64,000 nt of DNA from Datura wrightii (taxonomy: Eukaryota > Streptophyta > Magnoliopsida > Solanales > Solanaceae): the NCBI GenBank assembly GCA_035772735.1, contig JASDFA010000010.1, positions 155,870,501-155,934,500 on the forward strand. Reading direction: 5' to 3'. The notes under the pieces were generated by a model. The model searched no databases. It was not told the origin of the DNA and worked only from the letters and a program-made list of their open reading frames with translations. This document shows positions 1 to 12,403 of this stretch, piece after piece. The stretch's first letter is position 1, and each line of letters starts with the position of its first letter. A program made the position numbers and the translations under genes.

Positions 1-1290
1 TAAAAAATATTTATTAAAAATAGATTAATATTTTAAATAATTAAAAATAATAAATAAAAATATGATAATCAAAATACATAGTTTTTGATGAGGCATATAA
101 ATAAAAAATATGACAAATGAAATAGTCTGAAGGGATAATCCTAGTTATTTTTATCTCAACATAAACAAAACTAAATTAATTTTATTAATAATTGAACTGT
201 CATAACAATTAATATTAATATTAAAAATATACAATGTGGTTCGACTATTGTATTATGGAGGAGACAAGTCAAGAATCATTATGTTGAATTGATGGAGATT
301 ATACTATATTGGACTTTAAATCTCCTTAGAGAGAATGAGATATCACTTCAACATGATATTCTATATTCTTTGTTTTATTTTTCAATTATAATTTATTGTA
401 CTTTTACGGACAATTTTAAGGACTTTCAATTTTGTTACCAAATGAGCAAAATTACAATTTATTAATAAGATATCAGAATATTATAAGGCACCACATTAAT
501 AAATTCTCTATGACATTTTATAAATAAATACTTGCGATTATAAATTTTCAAATACACATAATATTACAGATATCCACTAAATGAATGTAATAACTACCTA
601 TTCTTTAATATAAGCTTTTTACATTGTATAAACTTCAGGTTGATCATGAGTATTCTTTTATAAAATTTAAAATGATGAGTCTTTTTTGCAAAATATAAAT
701 TTTCATGTTAAGTTTTACATTTTAAAAAAATTAAAATCACAAATTTGAAAATTGAAATTTCACTTTTTGAAAGATTTAAAATTTAAAATCATGATTTGAA
801 ATTGGACTTAAAATTGTGTACTTAATTCATAAACAAATATTGATTTTAAACTCCCAAATTATACGATCAAACGTCTATTAAATATTTTTTCAGTTTATCT
901 TTACTTATTCGGTATTAATTTTGACACATCTTTTAAAGAACTAATAAATGAAATGAAAATATTACTATATTATTTTTTTGAATATAATAAATTTAATATT
1001 TTTAAAAAAAATTATAATAAATAATAAAAATAAATTAAAAATTAGAATGATTAAATTGGTGACAATAAATTACTAGAAATGATTAAATTGCATTAAGGAA
1101 AAATAAAAAAGAATTTGTGGAATCTCAACGCAAACTGTAACAGAAAATCGGCATTATCTTTGAAAAACTCTTTGGGGTTCCCTCCTTTTCCTCCTCCACT
1201 TCCCTTCTCTTCCACTTTTTCTCTAGGGTTCTTTACATATCTTTCCGTTTCATCACATTGTTTTTCCAACTCTTACGTCACAAATTCAAT
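1..1290. other. AT-rich upstream region of NAP1 copy 1
   Basis: No gene is seen. The stretch is AT-rich with short degenerate repeats. From about 330 onward it resembles the region at about 6550-7368, including the shared wording around 'ccaaatgagcaa' and 'aataagatatca', so it belongs to the tandem duplication unit. The last 130 bases are pyrimidine-rich and probably hold the promoter-proximal region and 5' UTR of the NAP1 gene. No clear TATA box was assigned. Confidence 0.6.
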
Positions 1291-4200
1291 ATGAGCATTT
1301 CGAACAACGATCACTCAGATTCCGATCTCCGTACCTCCCTCCCTGCCGCTGCCGCCGGTAAATTCCGTAACCCTATGATCATACATGCATATATTCAATA
1401 TCACTGCCTTTCGCTTCCAATTGATTCTTGTTTTTCTTTATTGTATTGATTCTCCGTAGCTTTGAGTGCTGAAGATCGTGCTTGTTTGGTAAATGCACTC
1501 AAGGTTGGTTCTCTCTCTCGCTCGCTCTCTCTTTTTTCTTTTTCCCTGTTCGTTGTATTTTCGTTTAAATTTTCACGTGGTTTCTTGTGCATCGTTGTAG
1601 TTTCTTTTTATTATTCGATTTCTTTTGGAAATGTGTAGAATAAGCTTCAGAATTTGGCTGTGGAGCACTCGGAGATACTTGAGACTCTGTCACCACAAGT
1701 TAGGAAGCGCATTGATGTTTTGAGAGAGCTTCAGGTTTATTATTCATACTGCTCCGTCTTTGTCTGTTTCATTTTATATGATGTTGGCTGATCGACATGG
1801 AGTTGAGATGTTAATTTGACTTCTCTATTATATTAGTGGCGGTAACGGAAGGAGACACTGTCATGGTTGAAAAAATAGTTTAATGGAGAGAACATAACAT
1901 CAGAGATAAAAGTCGATGCGTTAATTAATTTGAAAATATGGAAGTCGTGATAGTTGTGTAGAATAATAGTATTTACATAATTGTGTCAAATATTTTGGAA
2001 CAATCCAGAATGAAAAGAGTCTCCGATAAATTGAAACGGAGGGATAATATTTGTCATCAGTTCCCTTGGAAAATTCGATTTGGCTCTGCTTTTCTTTCTC
2101 AATCCTTATATGTGTTAATCAGTTTTTTGTTCCACATCATTGTATATTTTTCATATATGCTTGTGTGTGTGGTTATATATATATATATATAGTCTTCCAT
2201 TGTTCACTCAAGATCAGTGTGGCAGAAGCTTGTTGTTCACTTCTTTTTTGCATTCTGGTCTTTGTGAAATAGTGGTGCTAGGAAGGTGGACTTCATATTG
2301 AAGTTTCATTTTGATTTGTACGCATGCTTTTGATGAAGTATATCCTGGTAATTTATATACTATTTCCCAGCGATTGTGATATCCTTTTGTCAAACTAAGT
2401 AATTCAAGCAAAGATATTACTATATCTCTCGTTTTAGAAGGGAGTCCGAGAGGAAAGAAGAAAACTGATCAGCTTTCTCTTTTGCTGGTCTTCTTGGTCA
2501 TATATGTTGACTTAGTCCTCTCTTTGAATTCAATCTCTTTTGTTACTTATAACCATAGTGTCCCAACTTGCGCGCATCTCAACTAATTCCACAGGTACCT
2601 GCCCAACCCCGCACCAATACAGGTAGCACAATTATTCCGCAAGGTTTTGAAGCAACTATTTTGCAAACCATACTTTAGTATTGTTGACAGCTTAGAGTTT
2701 TGTGCTTGGTTACACTTCCAGAGTATAAATCGAATGTTATATGCTGGAATACGCAGCAACAGTTGCCTCAGTTGGATTTTCTTCTGGATTGAGGGTGAAT
2801 AACCATAATATTATAGTATATTTCTCCCTAACATTCCTTCCCTCAGCCTTTTATTCGCGTGGGACATTAACATACATGCATCTCTTTGACTCTTTCCCTA
2901 GAGAAGAACTTTGGTTAGTACATGGATTTGTGAAACAAGATTAGAACACAGAGACATGCTTTTCCAGTGATCAGCCTTAAGAAATCAAAATGCAACATCA
3001 CTATAGGTGTTGAATTGTCAATCTTTTTCTAAAAGGAAGATTCCAGAAAATATCTCAAATCATACAAAGTGATATTATTTATTAGCCATCTTTTAGGTCT
3101 AGGAAGGCTTGAGTATTCAAAGGGGACATTGCACAAGCTTGTGATTATAACTGTCTATTTTAGCATCAGACAGTTGGGAAAGTTTCTACACTTAGACATT
3201 TTAAAAAAAGGGTTCTACACTTAGAAGTGCTTGATGTTCTGTTGACATTTGACCTGGTATATGTTATGCTTGCTTGTAGAAGAATAGTCTCACGGAAATG
3301 ATGAGTCTGATAGTGTTTATAGAGACAATATTCACCTATTTGATTTCTATTGACGTTTCACTTGGTATAAGTTGTGGCCATTGAGAAACAGACTCGCGCT
3401 GTATGGTATATATGACTGCATTTCTGGAGGACTCACACTGTATCGGGCCATGATTTGATTCCACCCTTAACCTATCCTAACAATGATATTTAACTGGTGT
3501 GAGTAGTAAATATGTTTGTAAATGGATAAATGTCTCATTCTAATAATTAATTTGCTAGTTGTAAGTTCCCCTTTTCAAACTTTTGGGTCCTTGTATTTGC
3601 ATTTTACGTTAAGTTGACTGTATTGAATCTTCCAATATGTTAGATCTTAATTGCTCTTACAAAAGGTAGAAGAGAGCTTGACGGAATTTTCTGTTTGTAG
3701 GGTCAACATGATGAACTGCAAGCTAAGTTTTTGGAGGAGAAGGCTGCACTTGAAGCTAAATACCAGAAGCTGTATGAACCGTTGTTCACAAAGGTGAAAA
3801 GGATAGTTAAAACTTGTTCGACATCTGCATGTATCTGTGACAATTAAATCAGCTCCCTCCTCCCCTGCCCCGAATAAAAAGAAAAAAGAAGAGATGGGAA
3901 AGTAAAATAAGAAGAAATGTAGAAGTTAATAACTTTGCAGCTCGTTTGACTCGATATATACCTGCTTGATTAATCATTTTGTGGTTTCTTCACAGAGATA
4001 TGAAATAGTAAATGGCATTGTTGAAGTGGAAGGCGTCAATGTGGCTCTTGTGGACCAGGGTGACAATAAAGGGACAGGAGATGGTAAACTTTGACAGATT
4101 TTTCCTTAATCGGTGTGAATTAATTGCCGAAGGCCTTTAATCCTCTTCTTGTGAATTTTAGGTACAGAGAAAGGCGTTCCCAACTTCTGGCTGACTGCTA

Positions 4201-5177
4201 TGCTGAATAATGAGATATTGGCAGAGGAGGTAAATAGCCAAAGTTATCATTGTTTCTTGCAATAAAGTTCCATACATTAAGCTAACTGCAACTCACTCTG
4301 CTGTAGATCTCAGAGGATGATGAAGAAGCTTTAGAATTCCTCAAGGATATCAAGTGGTGCAGAGTCAATGATCGAAAGGGGTTTAAGCTTGAATTCTTCT
4401 TTGATACAAACCCCTTTTTCAAGAATTCTGTATTGACAAAGACCTATCACATGATTGGTGATGATGAACCTATATTGGAGAAAGCAATAGGGTAACTTCT
4501 GCTTTGTTTTATTTTGATGTGATATCTTATGGTCCTTTTTTGGTTGGGTTGTTTGACATGGGACGCGTTGCAGGACGGATATTGAATGGTATCCAGGAAA
4601 ATGCTTGACGCAGAAGATTTATAAGAAGAGGCAACAGAAAGGATTAAAAAATGCTAAGCCTGAAATTAGGATTGAGGACTTCGAAAGTTTTTTCAACTTT
4701 TTCAAACCGCCGCAAGTACCTGAAGATGATGGCTATGATATAGATAATGATACTGTAGGTCCCACAACTTAGAAGACTTCATTCATTTACTGTTGAATAT
4801 ATAGTACTTATATTTTTAGTAATGATGTCGTAACTAAATTGAATGTATTCCTTACAGGTTGAAAAACTCCAGTATCAAATGGAACAAGATTATGAAATTG
4901 GGTCTGTAGATTATTTCTTCTTTGCTCGGATGGTTCCTTTAGTATTAATTCACTTCTATTTAGATCTTTGTCCGAACAACTTCCCCATTTTGTTCTATGC
5001 ATCATAAGTTGCCTATGTTTGGATCAGAAGAGCGAATATGATGCTGTGCTTTGTGCTTCCTTTTGCAGCTCAACAATCAGGGTTAAAATAATCCCTCATG
5101 CAGTGTCATGGTTCACTGGTGAGCTTGCTGAAAATGATGACTTTGAAGATATGGAAGATGAGGATGAAGAAGATTAG
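1291..5177 (+). CDS. NAP1: Nucleosome assembly protein 1-like, copy 1 (10 exons, shortened tail)
   Basis: Histone chaperone of the NAP family, expected to bind H2A-H2B and shuttle between cytoplasm and nucleus. Exons read as 1291-1357, 1460-1503, 1639-1734, 3701-3793, 3996-4083, 4162-4229, 4307-4491, 4574-4754, 4858-4901 and 5069-5177, all with GT-AG borders; they sum to 975 nt, an exact 324 codons plus stop. Seen in the protein: N-terminal helix motif DRACLVNALK, RYEIVNG, GVPNFWLTA, the core FKLEFFFDTNPFFKN, DIEWYPGKCLT, SFFNFFKPP and HAVSWFTGE, in the usual order. The start is the ATG at 1291 because MSISNNDHSDSDL fits the plant NAP1 N terminus. The frame ends at TAG 5175 after only a short D/E run, whereas plant NAP1 proteins usually have a long acidic tail and a C-terminal CaaX box. 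The gene is probably functional in its core but truncated. Its paralogue lies directly downstream. Confidence 0.88.
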
Positions 5178-5473
5178 TGTGAAAAGAAGGTGAGACATCT
5201 TTTTCCTGCTTATACAAGGAGATTCAACTGTTTCCCTTCGTTTTTGGATGCTGATAGTTTCTGTAGGTGATCTTATTTGTTCTATTGTCCTTTCAGCCTT
5301 CAGGACCAAAGGGGATATGAACGTATCTGTGGCACTTCCGTCTGGTGTCCTTTCATTTTCTTAGACTTGATGAACAGTGAATTGATTTGACAAAATTGTA
5401 GAAGATTAGCAGAGCACAAGCTGGGAAAGGCCAGCAGGGTGGTGAAAGTCTGACATAGTGCAAGCAAGAGTAG
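5178..5473 (+). pseudogene. Relic of the NAP1 C-terminal exon behind the stop of copy 1
   Basis: After the TAG at 5175 the former exon seems to continue to 'aaaagaag' with a GT at about 5190, matching the position of the exon 10 donor in copy 2. At 5411-5473 a readable tail remains: RAQAGKGQQGGESLT, then TAG (5456-5458), then CKQE and TAG. Plant NAP1 proteins typically end in a similar QAG..GQQG..CKQQ-type tail with a farnesylation box. The tail is out of reach of the main frame because of the stop at 5175, and is broken again just before the cysteine. It therefore acts as 3' UTR today. Confidence 0.65.
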
Positions 5474-6550
5474 TTTGTGAGTGCACACTAGGGTCTAGGT
5501 CACAAGCTAATGGGAAACAGCAGTCTTGGAACCGTTGGTTGATAATTTTGCCTTAGCCATTCTTTTGTACACATATTTCTTTTCCGTCCATTCTTTTCTG
5601 CTTATTTTGTTTTCAAGTATTTTGTCATCTCTAGTTGTTTGTTGGTTCTGTGGTGTGCTTCTCTTACCATGAAATGTTGGACCCTTTTTTCTAGTGTCCT
5701 TGATGCCCCCACCCACAATCACTGCTTTCTCTGCAGTCTGTCTGTGTAGGTTGATACAACTATGATTGCTTACTGAGAAGGTTATGCATGATTCGACTTT
5801 TGTATATATGTGCTAGCTGCCGTGTAAATATCTTGCTATAATCCAGTTTCAAGTTATGTAGATACATCGCTTGTGTATAGCTACTTTTCCTAATTAATTA
5901 TGGAAATACTGCAAGAGTGAAATTCCCAAGCTACGGCCGCTTAAGTTAATTGTGATTTAGGAACCAATTACTGCTCTAATTGTCATTACTTGTGTACATA
6001 GCTTCGCACGTGTCAAAATTTCATGTCATATCCTACAAGTTTACATATGTTTTACATTCGATATTGCTTCTGTTGTGTTGAGCCTTCATATGGTCTTATA
6101 TAGTCCCATGCCTTTCTTTCGAATTCTATAGTGTTTCATTTGATGTGATTATGCCATGTATACTAAAATGAACGATCTCAAAAAGATGAAATTTCAGTGA
6201 ATTGTCATTTACTTATCTCAATATTTGAAGAACATTTTATACAATATAATTCCAGTTACTGAAATTACCATTAAAAAAATATCTAGATAATCAAGTTTTG
6301 GTTCATATCCAGCTTCAACTTTTCATTGCATTAAAACTATTCACCCTTTTTATTCTCCGGAATGAGGAGCTCTCATGAGTTCAACAATAGGAATTGGGAA
6401 ATTACATTTCAGGCAACCTCACGAATGGCCTAAAAATGGCGGATTGGAACTGGAGCGAGGCACTGATTCCTGCCCGGCTCACGGGGAGTTCAACAATGGT
6501 GAAATTTTAAGCTGTATTTTTTCTCTCGTAAACATAAAAACCTCCTAAGT
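5474..6550. other. 3' UTR of NAP1 copy 1 and spacer between the copies
   Basis: The part up to about 5960 aligns by eye with the sequence after the copy 2 tail (about 15850-16270), for example 'cttggaacc.ttggttgataa' and 'gtaaatatct'. It is probably 3' UTR and flank carried along by the duplication. From about 5960 to 6550 no gene is recognised; 'gagttcaacaat' occurs twice between 6370 and 6500. Confidence 0.55.
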
Positions 6551-7368
6551 TGTGAAAACTATTAAAAAATTTCCATTTCTTATCCAATCTTGCCAAATGA
6601 GCAAGCTGCAGTTTATAAATAAGATATCAAAATATCCCTAAGGTACTGCATTCATAAATCACACATTTTATGTTTCTTTTATAAATAAATAAACATTTGC
6701 AATTATAAACTTTTAAATACACATAATTTTATAAAAATTCACTAGTCAATTATTATAGTAGTTAGTTATTCATTAATATAATCCTTTCACGTGATACAAA
6801 TAATTTCTTCATGCTGAACATGAGCCTTTTTTTTTGTAAAATTTAAAATGTTGAGTCTTTTTATTTTTTATTTTTTTTTATAATATATAAACTTATGAGT
6901 CAAGTTTTACATTTTAAAAAAAATTGAAATCACTTTGGAATCCCAAATCATATTTTTTTTTTGAAGAATTTAAATTTTAAATTGCATGTTAAAACGCTAA
7001 TTTAATGACGAAATGTAAACTAATTAATTTAAGGACTGAAATGAAAGAAAGAAAATATAATTGGCCTAAATCCCGAAACACAGTGTCCAAATTGCCTATA
7101 AGGAACTTCAGTGTTAAACTTCCATTTCTACTCTCAACGACCCAACGGCTAGGTACCTCCTTCCCAGGTTCCGGTACAACTTCCACAAGCTTGAATTCGT
7201 TACAGATTGATTAGTTTATATTCTCACGACGTGACGGAAAATGGGACCCACTCACTCATCCCCGTATCTTTTTGAAAATCTCTTTGGAGTTTCCCTCCTT
7301 TTCCACTCTTCCTCAAGGGGGTGTCTATATATTTTGCGACTTAGGGTTTCCCTTTTATCACATTCAGT
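6551..7368. other. Duplicated upstream region of NAP1 copy 2
   Basis: This stretch repeats, with many substitutions, the upstream region of copy 1 (roughly 410-1290). It shares the 'gccaaatgagcaa' wording, the long T/A runs and the pyrimidine-rich 'tttggag/ggtttccctccttttcc' segment close to the start codon. A TATATATT string lies at about 7326-7333, only ~36 bases before the ATG, so its role as a TATA box is doubtful. No separate gene is seen. Confidence 0.6.
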
Positions 7369-8289
7369 ATGAGTAATTGGGACATATATCAGTCCAATCT
7401 CTACCCAATCACGGCCAATGCCGTCGGTAAATCCCTAATCCAGGCAGCGAATCCACCTCTTTTACATTGAACATTGTTGTATTTGCATAAAGAATGTTTT
7501 CAGTTTTCTTTTACGCACATGTATTTCGCCTACTGTTTCTTATTTGTCTTAATTCTCTGTAGCTTCGTATGCTGAATATCGTGCTGAGTTGGAGATTGAA
7601 CGGAAGGTTGGTTCTTTTTGTATAGGTTTGTTTGGTGGTTTTGTTCCGGTTCATCCTATTTGTAGTAATTTCTTTGTATATTGGAGATGTGTAGGATAAC
7701 ATTCGGAAATTAGATGGGTGTCCCTTGGCTAAACTTAAGACTTTGTCACCACAAGTTAGGAAGCGCGTGAAGGCTTTGACAAACCTTCAGGTTTTGTTAT
7801 TTATATCTTTCAATTAATGTGATGTTTTCTGATGGCCATTGACTTATGATGTTATATTAGTGGTAGTGGAAGAACATACTATAATTGCTGAGAAGTTATA
7901 TTAATCTAGAAAACATCAAATATTAATATCTCAATACTTAAATTTATTTGAAAGCCTTGGAATTTGGTAGTAGAATTTTTTCAATAAATTGGATTGGAGT
8001 GAATAGTAATATTACTCAGTTTCCCTGAAATATTCTGTTGTTGCTACCTTTTTCTGTTTTGCTAGAAGCTTTGATTTGGCGTGGCCTCTCTTTCTCCAGT
8101 TTCTTTTTGATAAGGTAAAGTAGATTTCTTTGATAGAGTACCCCTAGAAGAAATGTACCAAAACAGTAAGATTACAAAGTTTAATCTCTGTCATCACTAC
8201 AGAGATACCAAAAAATTAATATACTGACCATATTATCTATCATAGAGCTACTGCACCGGATATGCAAGTTTAGTAGACATCTGTTTTTG

Positions 8290-9010
8290 ACAAAAGAAAT
8301 GCAATGCGTTATCCCTTCAATTTTTTAAAATTCCTTTCCAACCAGATAGTCTGCAAGATGCACAAGTGAATGGTCTTCCAGATCTGCTTCTTGCTTCTTT
8401 CTACCCTCTAATTGCACGGCCAAAAAGTTCAGAAAGAGCGCCCAAATCTATAGGTTTTCCTGTGTGAAACAGGCATTTAGAGCTGCAGTCCAACCAAACA
8501 TGCCACTTTTGAAGGAGCATTTATTTTCCACAACATCTACCATGGCCAATCACTATCCCAATCAGTGGCTTGTTTTTGAAGAGCATTATCAAAGCTCTTC
8601 ACTGAAAATTATCATTTTTTGCTTGCCAACCAGTTCTGAGAGTCATTCCTATTAACATCCACAGTTATGGGCTCCAGTAAATTAATAATAAGCTAATATT
8701 TCCCAACTCCCGGTCATTAAAGTTTCTTCTGAAATTTATTTGCCATCCTTTATCAGTATCACAATCACTAAACAAAATATGTTAGTTTTTTACTAAACTA
8801 TACAGTACAGGGAATTTATCCATCAATATTTCTCACCAATCCAAACAAGCTGCCCAACACTCAATTTTAAAATATTGCTGAAATCTGGCCAGAGCTCACT
8901 AATATGCTACCAAACAGCTAGCTTAGTTGGCATAGGCACAATTCGAGGATTCGCAAGGTCCTCTTTGCCATATTTTGAATATATTGCATCTTTCCATAAT
9001 TCTCCTTTGT
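8290..9010 (-). mobile_element. LINE fragment (zf-RVT region) in unit A
   Basis: The minus strand encodes pieces typical of the reverse-transcriptase zinc-binding region of plant non-LTR retrotransposons, for example WKTIHLC followed by IWLERN near 8340-8390. The frame is broken throughout. It has no counterpart in intron 3 of NAP1 copy 1, so it inserted after the gene duplication but before the internal duplication that also copied it to about 10925-11760. Confidence 0.55.
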
Positions 9011-9206
9011 CCTCACTGAAGCTCTGAATTTTTGCACATGTGAATCAGTTTTGTTCAGCATCATATGTGTTTGTGTATGTGCATATTTATTATTTCTCAT
9101 CCATCTTTATCTTATTGTCAGCATGCAAAAAGCTTATCCTTTTACTTCTTTCCTGTATTATGGTCCTCGTAAACACATGTGGTGCAAGGAAGGTGGAAAT
9201 CATATT

Positions 9207-9655
9207 AAGGGTGGCAAAATTAGCCCATGAAAATATGACCCGCCTAACTTGCCCAAGTTTGGACAGGCCAATGACCTGTCCATTTCAACTCATTTTGACT
9301 CGCCCAAATCAGTCCATCTAAAAGTTGGGCTGATTTTGGCTAAATATGTAGTCCAAATTGACCCATGAGAAATCTTGTCAAAATCTATTTGAAAACAACT
9401 TTGGTATGTTATATATAGCCATTATGACAAAAAAGAGATGTTAGTTTTGTTTGATATTTAAACAAATTATAAGAAACAAGCAAAAAAATTAAAACTTGGT
9501 AAAAGTAGTTGGGCGGGTTGGCCATGACCATTGTTTATCCCATCTTGATCCAGCCCATCTCAGCCTTTGGGTAGATTAATGGCCTGTCGATTTATCAACT
9601 TAGTAGCTTTTTGACCCGCCCAAATTCAAACTTACCACACATTTGACACCCCTAC
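9207..9655. mobile_element. hAT-type MITE with 8-bp target duplication
   Basis: A 449-bp insertion begins AAGGGTGGCAAA and ends TTTGACACCCCTAC; the ends are imperfect inverted repeats (10 of 12). It is flanked by the 8-mer ATCATATT on both sides (9199-9206 and 9656-9663), the length produced by hAT transposases. NAP1 copy 1 carries the matching empty site around 2291-2301 ('cttcatattgaag'). The interior is rich in 'gacccgccc'-type strings and has no coding capacity, so it is non-autonomous. Confidence 0.75.
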
Positions 9656-10924
9656 ATCATATTGAAGTGTCGTAGTTATTATGTATATGTGCTGGATGGA
9701 GTATGTCTTAGTTAATTGCTTACTAATTTCCTGCCTTTTGTGTTTTCCTCGTTTTGTAGTAAGTAATTGTAGAAAACATTAAAGTATAGTTGTTACAAGA
9801 GAGGCTCAGGGAGGAAAGAAGAAAGCCGATCAACCTTCTACTTTTCCTTGTTTTATGTGTCATATATGTTGGCTTATACCTCTCTTTTTAATTCAATCTG
9901 TCATAAAAGTTAGGTTGATGAAGTTGTATATAAAGGCTGTATTTCTGGAGGAAACACACTGTTATTAGTCCATTCTTTCCTACCCATCTCCCCCCGACCA
10001 AAGAAATGATGTTTTATTTGCAGGACTACTTTGTATATGAATAAATTCTCATTCTAAGTTTGCGTTACTTATAAGTCCTTATTTTCAATTCAACTTTTTG
10101 GTCCTTGGATTTGCGTGTCACATTCTGTTTCCTGTATTAGATCATCCAATCTGTTGTGTGGATTTTAACTGCTCTTGCAAAAGGAAGAAATAGAGCTTGA
10201 CAGAATTTTCTGTTTGTAGGGTCAACCTGCTGCGCTGAAAGCTTTATTTTCGGAGGAGAAGGCTGTACTTAAAGCTGGTTATGAAAAGCTGCTTGAATCA
10301 TTGTAAACGAAGGTGAAAAGGATAATTGAACTTGTTCTGCATAACGTGTCTTGACAATATCTGCTCGCCCAACCACTCCCCAATCTCCACCCCAAATAAA
10401 AAAAGAAAATGAAAAAGAAAGAGATAGGAAAGTAAAGTAGGAAGAGATACTTCTATTTTGTAGAAGTTAGAAGTTAGTAACCCTGCACATGTTTTGACTA
10501 ATCATTTTATGGATAGTAAATGGTGTCGTTGAAATTCCATAGAAGAATAGTATTAACAGAATTGTGTCAAATACTCAAATATTTTAGAATATCCCAAATG
10601 AAGAATTTTCAATAAATTAGAATGGAGGGAATAGTATTATTACTCAGTTTCCTTGAAAAATTCTGTTGTTGCTTCTTTTTTCTTTTTTGCTAGAGCTTTG
10701 ATTTGGCACGAGCTTTTCCTTCCCAATTTCTTTTTGATACAGTGAAGTAGATTTCAATTATAGAGTACCAAGAAAGTACAGCTAAGCAGAAAAAGTACCA
10801 AAACAGTTAGATTACAAAATTTTGATCTCTGTCATCACTACAGAGATTCCAAAAAGTTAATATACTGAGACGCATAATCTATCATAGAGCTATTGCACCA
10901 AATATGCAAGTTTAGTAGACATCT

Positions 10925-11760
10925 GGTTTTGACAAAGAAATGTGTTGCTGTATCCCTTCAACACAATTTTTATTCCTTTCCAACCAGATAGTCCATGAGA
11001 TGCTCAAGGGAATGATCTTCCAGATCTGCTTCTTCCTTCTTTATATGATTTTGCCAGCCTCTCAAACAACCATTAGATCGTTAGGCATCACCACGCCAAC
11101 AAGGTGCAGAAAGAGTGCTCAAATCTTCCATGTTTGCCTGCAATATTTGTCCCTTCTCTGTAGGCTTTCTCGTGTTAAACAAGCATTTTAGAGCTGCAGT
11201 CCAACCAAAACATGCCACTTCTGAAGGAGCTTTCATTTTCCACGACATCTTCTGTGGCCAATCACTATGCCAATAAATGGGCTTGTTTTTGAAGAGCATT
11301 CTCGCAGCTCTTCACTGAAAATTTTCCATTTTTTGCTGGCCAACCAGTTCTGAGAGTCATTCCTATTAACATCCACAGTTATGGGTTCCAGTAAATGTTA
11401 ATAATAGGCTAATATCTCCCAACTCCCAGTCATTGAAGTGTCTCCTGAACTTCATTTTCCATCCTTTATCAGTATAAACATCCATTTAACAAACTATGTT
11501 TGTTTTCTACTAAACTATACAATACAGGTCGTTTATCCCTTAATATTCCTTCACCAATGCAATAAGCTATCCAAAATCTGATCTTACACCCATTTCCAGC
11601 CCCCAATTTAAAATATTGCTGGAATTCTGGCCGGAGCTCACTAATATGCTTCCATACTGCCAGCTTAGCGGGCATTGGAACAATTTTAGGACTCCAAAGG
11701 CTCTCTTTGCCATATTTAGAACATATTACGTCTCTCCATAATTCTCCTTTGTCCTCACTA
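10925..11760 (-). mobile_element. LINE fragment (zf-RVT region) in unit B
   Basis: Sister copy of the fragment in unit A. Minus-strand peptides such as KAPSEVACFGWTAALKCL (within 11081-11299) and KHISELRPEFQQYFKLGAGNG (within 11469-11675, quoted short) match the region between reverse transcriptase and the zinc-binding domain of plant LINEs. No catalytic domain is present, and the frame is interrupted. Confidence 0.6.
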
Positions 11761-11779
11761 AAGCGCCCAATTTTTTATA

Positions 11780-12025
11780 CGTGCAAATCAGTTTGGTTCC
11801 CCATCATATGTGTTTGTGCGTGTCTGTGTTTGTGTATGTATAATTTCTCCTCCATATTCCACCTTCCTTGCACCATATTTTTACAATGACCGTGATACAT
11901 AAAAGAAGTAAAAGAGTTAGTTTCTGCATGTTGACATTAAGTGAAATATGGAGGAGAAATTATACATATACACACATAGACACACACAAACACATATGAT
12001 GTGGAACCAAACGGATTCGCACGTA
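11780..12025. repeat. Inverted repeat, ~80-bp arms
   Basis: The arm at 11780-11858 is repeated as its reverse complement at 11944-12025 with about 10 mismatches. Both arms contain 'catcatatgtgtttgtg' and 'tataatttctcctccata' or their complements. The ~85-base spacer is itself the reverse complement of the corresponding part of unit A (about 9125-9195), which shows an inversion with duplication. If transcribed as intron RNA it could fold into a long hairpin. Confidence 0.7.
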
Positions 12026-12029
12026 CAAA

Positions 12030-12403
12030 AAGTTAACCCGCCCAAATTAACCCATCTAAAAGTTGAGCTGATTTGGGCTAAATATGTAGCTGAGATCAAC
12101 CCAAGAGCTCTTGTCAAAATTTATTTAAAAAAAAGACTTTTTGTTGTCTATGTTATGTTATATATAGTCATTATAAAGAGAAAAAGTGTTTCGTCAGTTT
12201 TGTTTGGTAATCAAATAAATTATAAGAAAACAAACAAAGAAAAATTAAAACTTGGTAAGAATAGAGCGGGTTAGGTCATGACCCATTATTTACTCCATCT
12301 TGACCCAACCCATCTCACGGCGAGTTAATGACCCGCCTATTTATTGCTTGGTGTGTTTTAGCCTGCCCAAATTCAAACCAACCTGCTCATTTGACACTCC
12401 TAC
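12030..12403. mobile_element. 5'-truncated copy of the hAT MITE in unit B
   Basis: The interior and 3' terminus (TTTGACACTCCTAC, then 'atcata') of the element in unit A are repeated here, but its 5' terminal repeat and left target copy are missing. The left edge coincides with the outer end of the local inverted duplication, so the truncation and the inversion are probably one event. Confidence 0.6.

Larger units (their letters stand above)
7955..10536 (+). repeat. Tandem duplication unit A inside NAP1 copy 2
   Basis: Intron 3, exon 4, intron 4 and the first ~20 bases of exon 5 occur here and again immediately downstream (unit B). Shared landmarks include 'tcaataaatt.ga.tgga', 'tctgtcatcactacagagat', the LINE fragment, the hAT MITE and the exon 4 copy. 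Unit A ends inside exon 5: 'atagtaaatggtgtcgttgaa' at 10513-10533 is an exon 5 fragment without its acceptor and is followed at once by intron 3 sequence. That marks the duplication junction to within a few bases. Confidence 0.75.
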
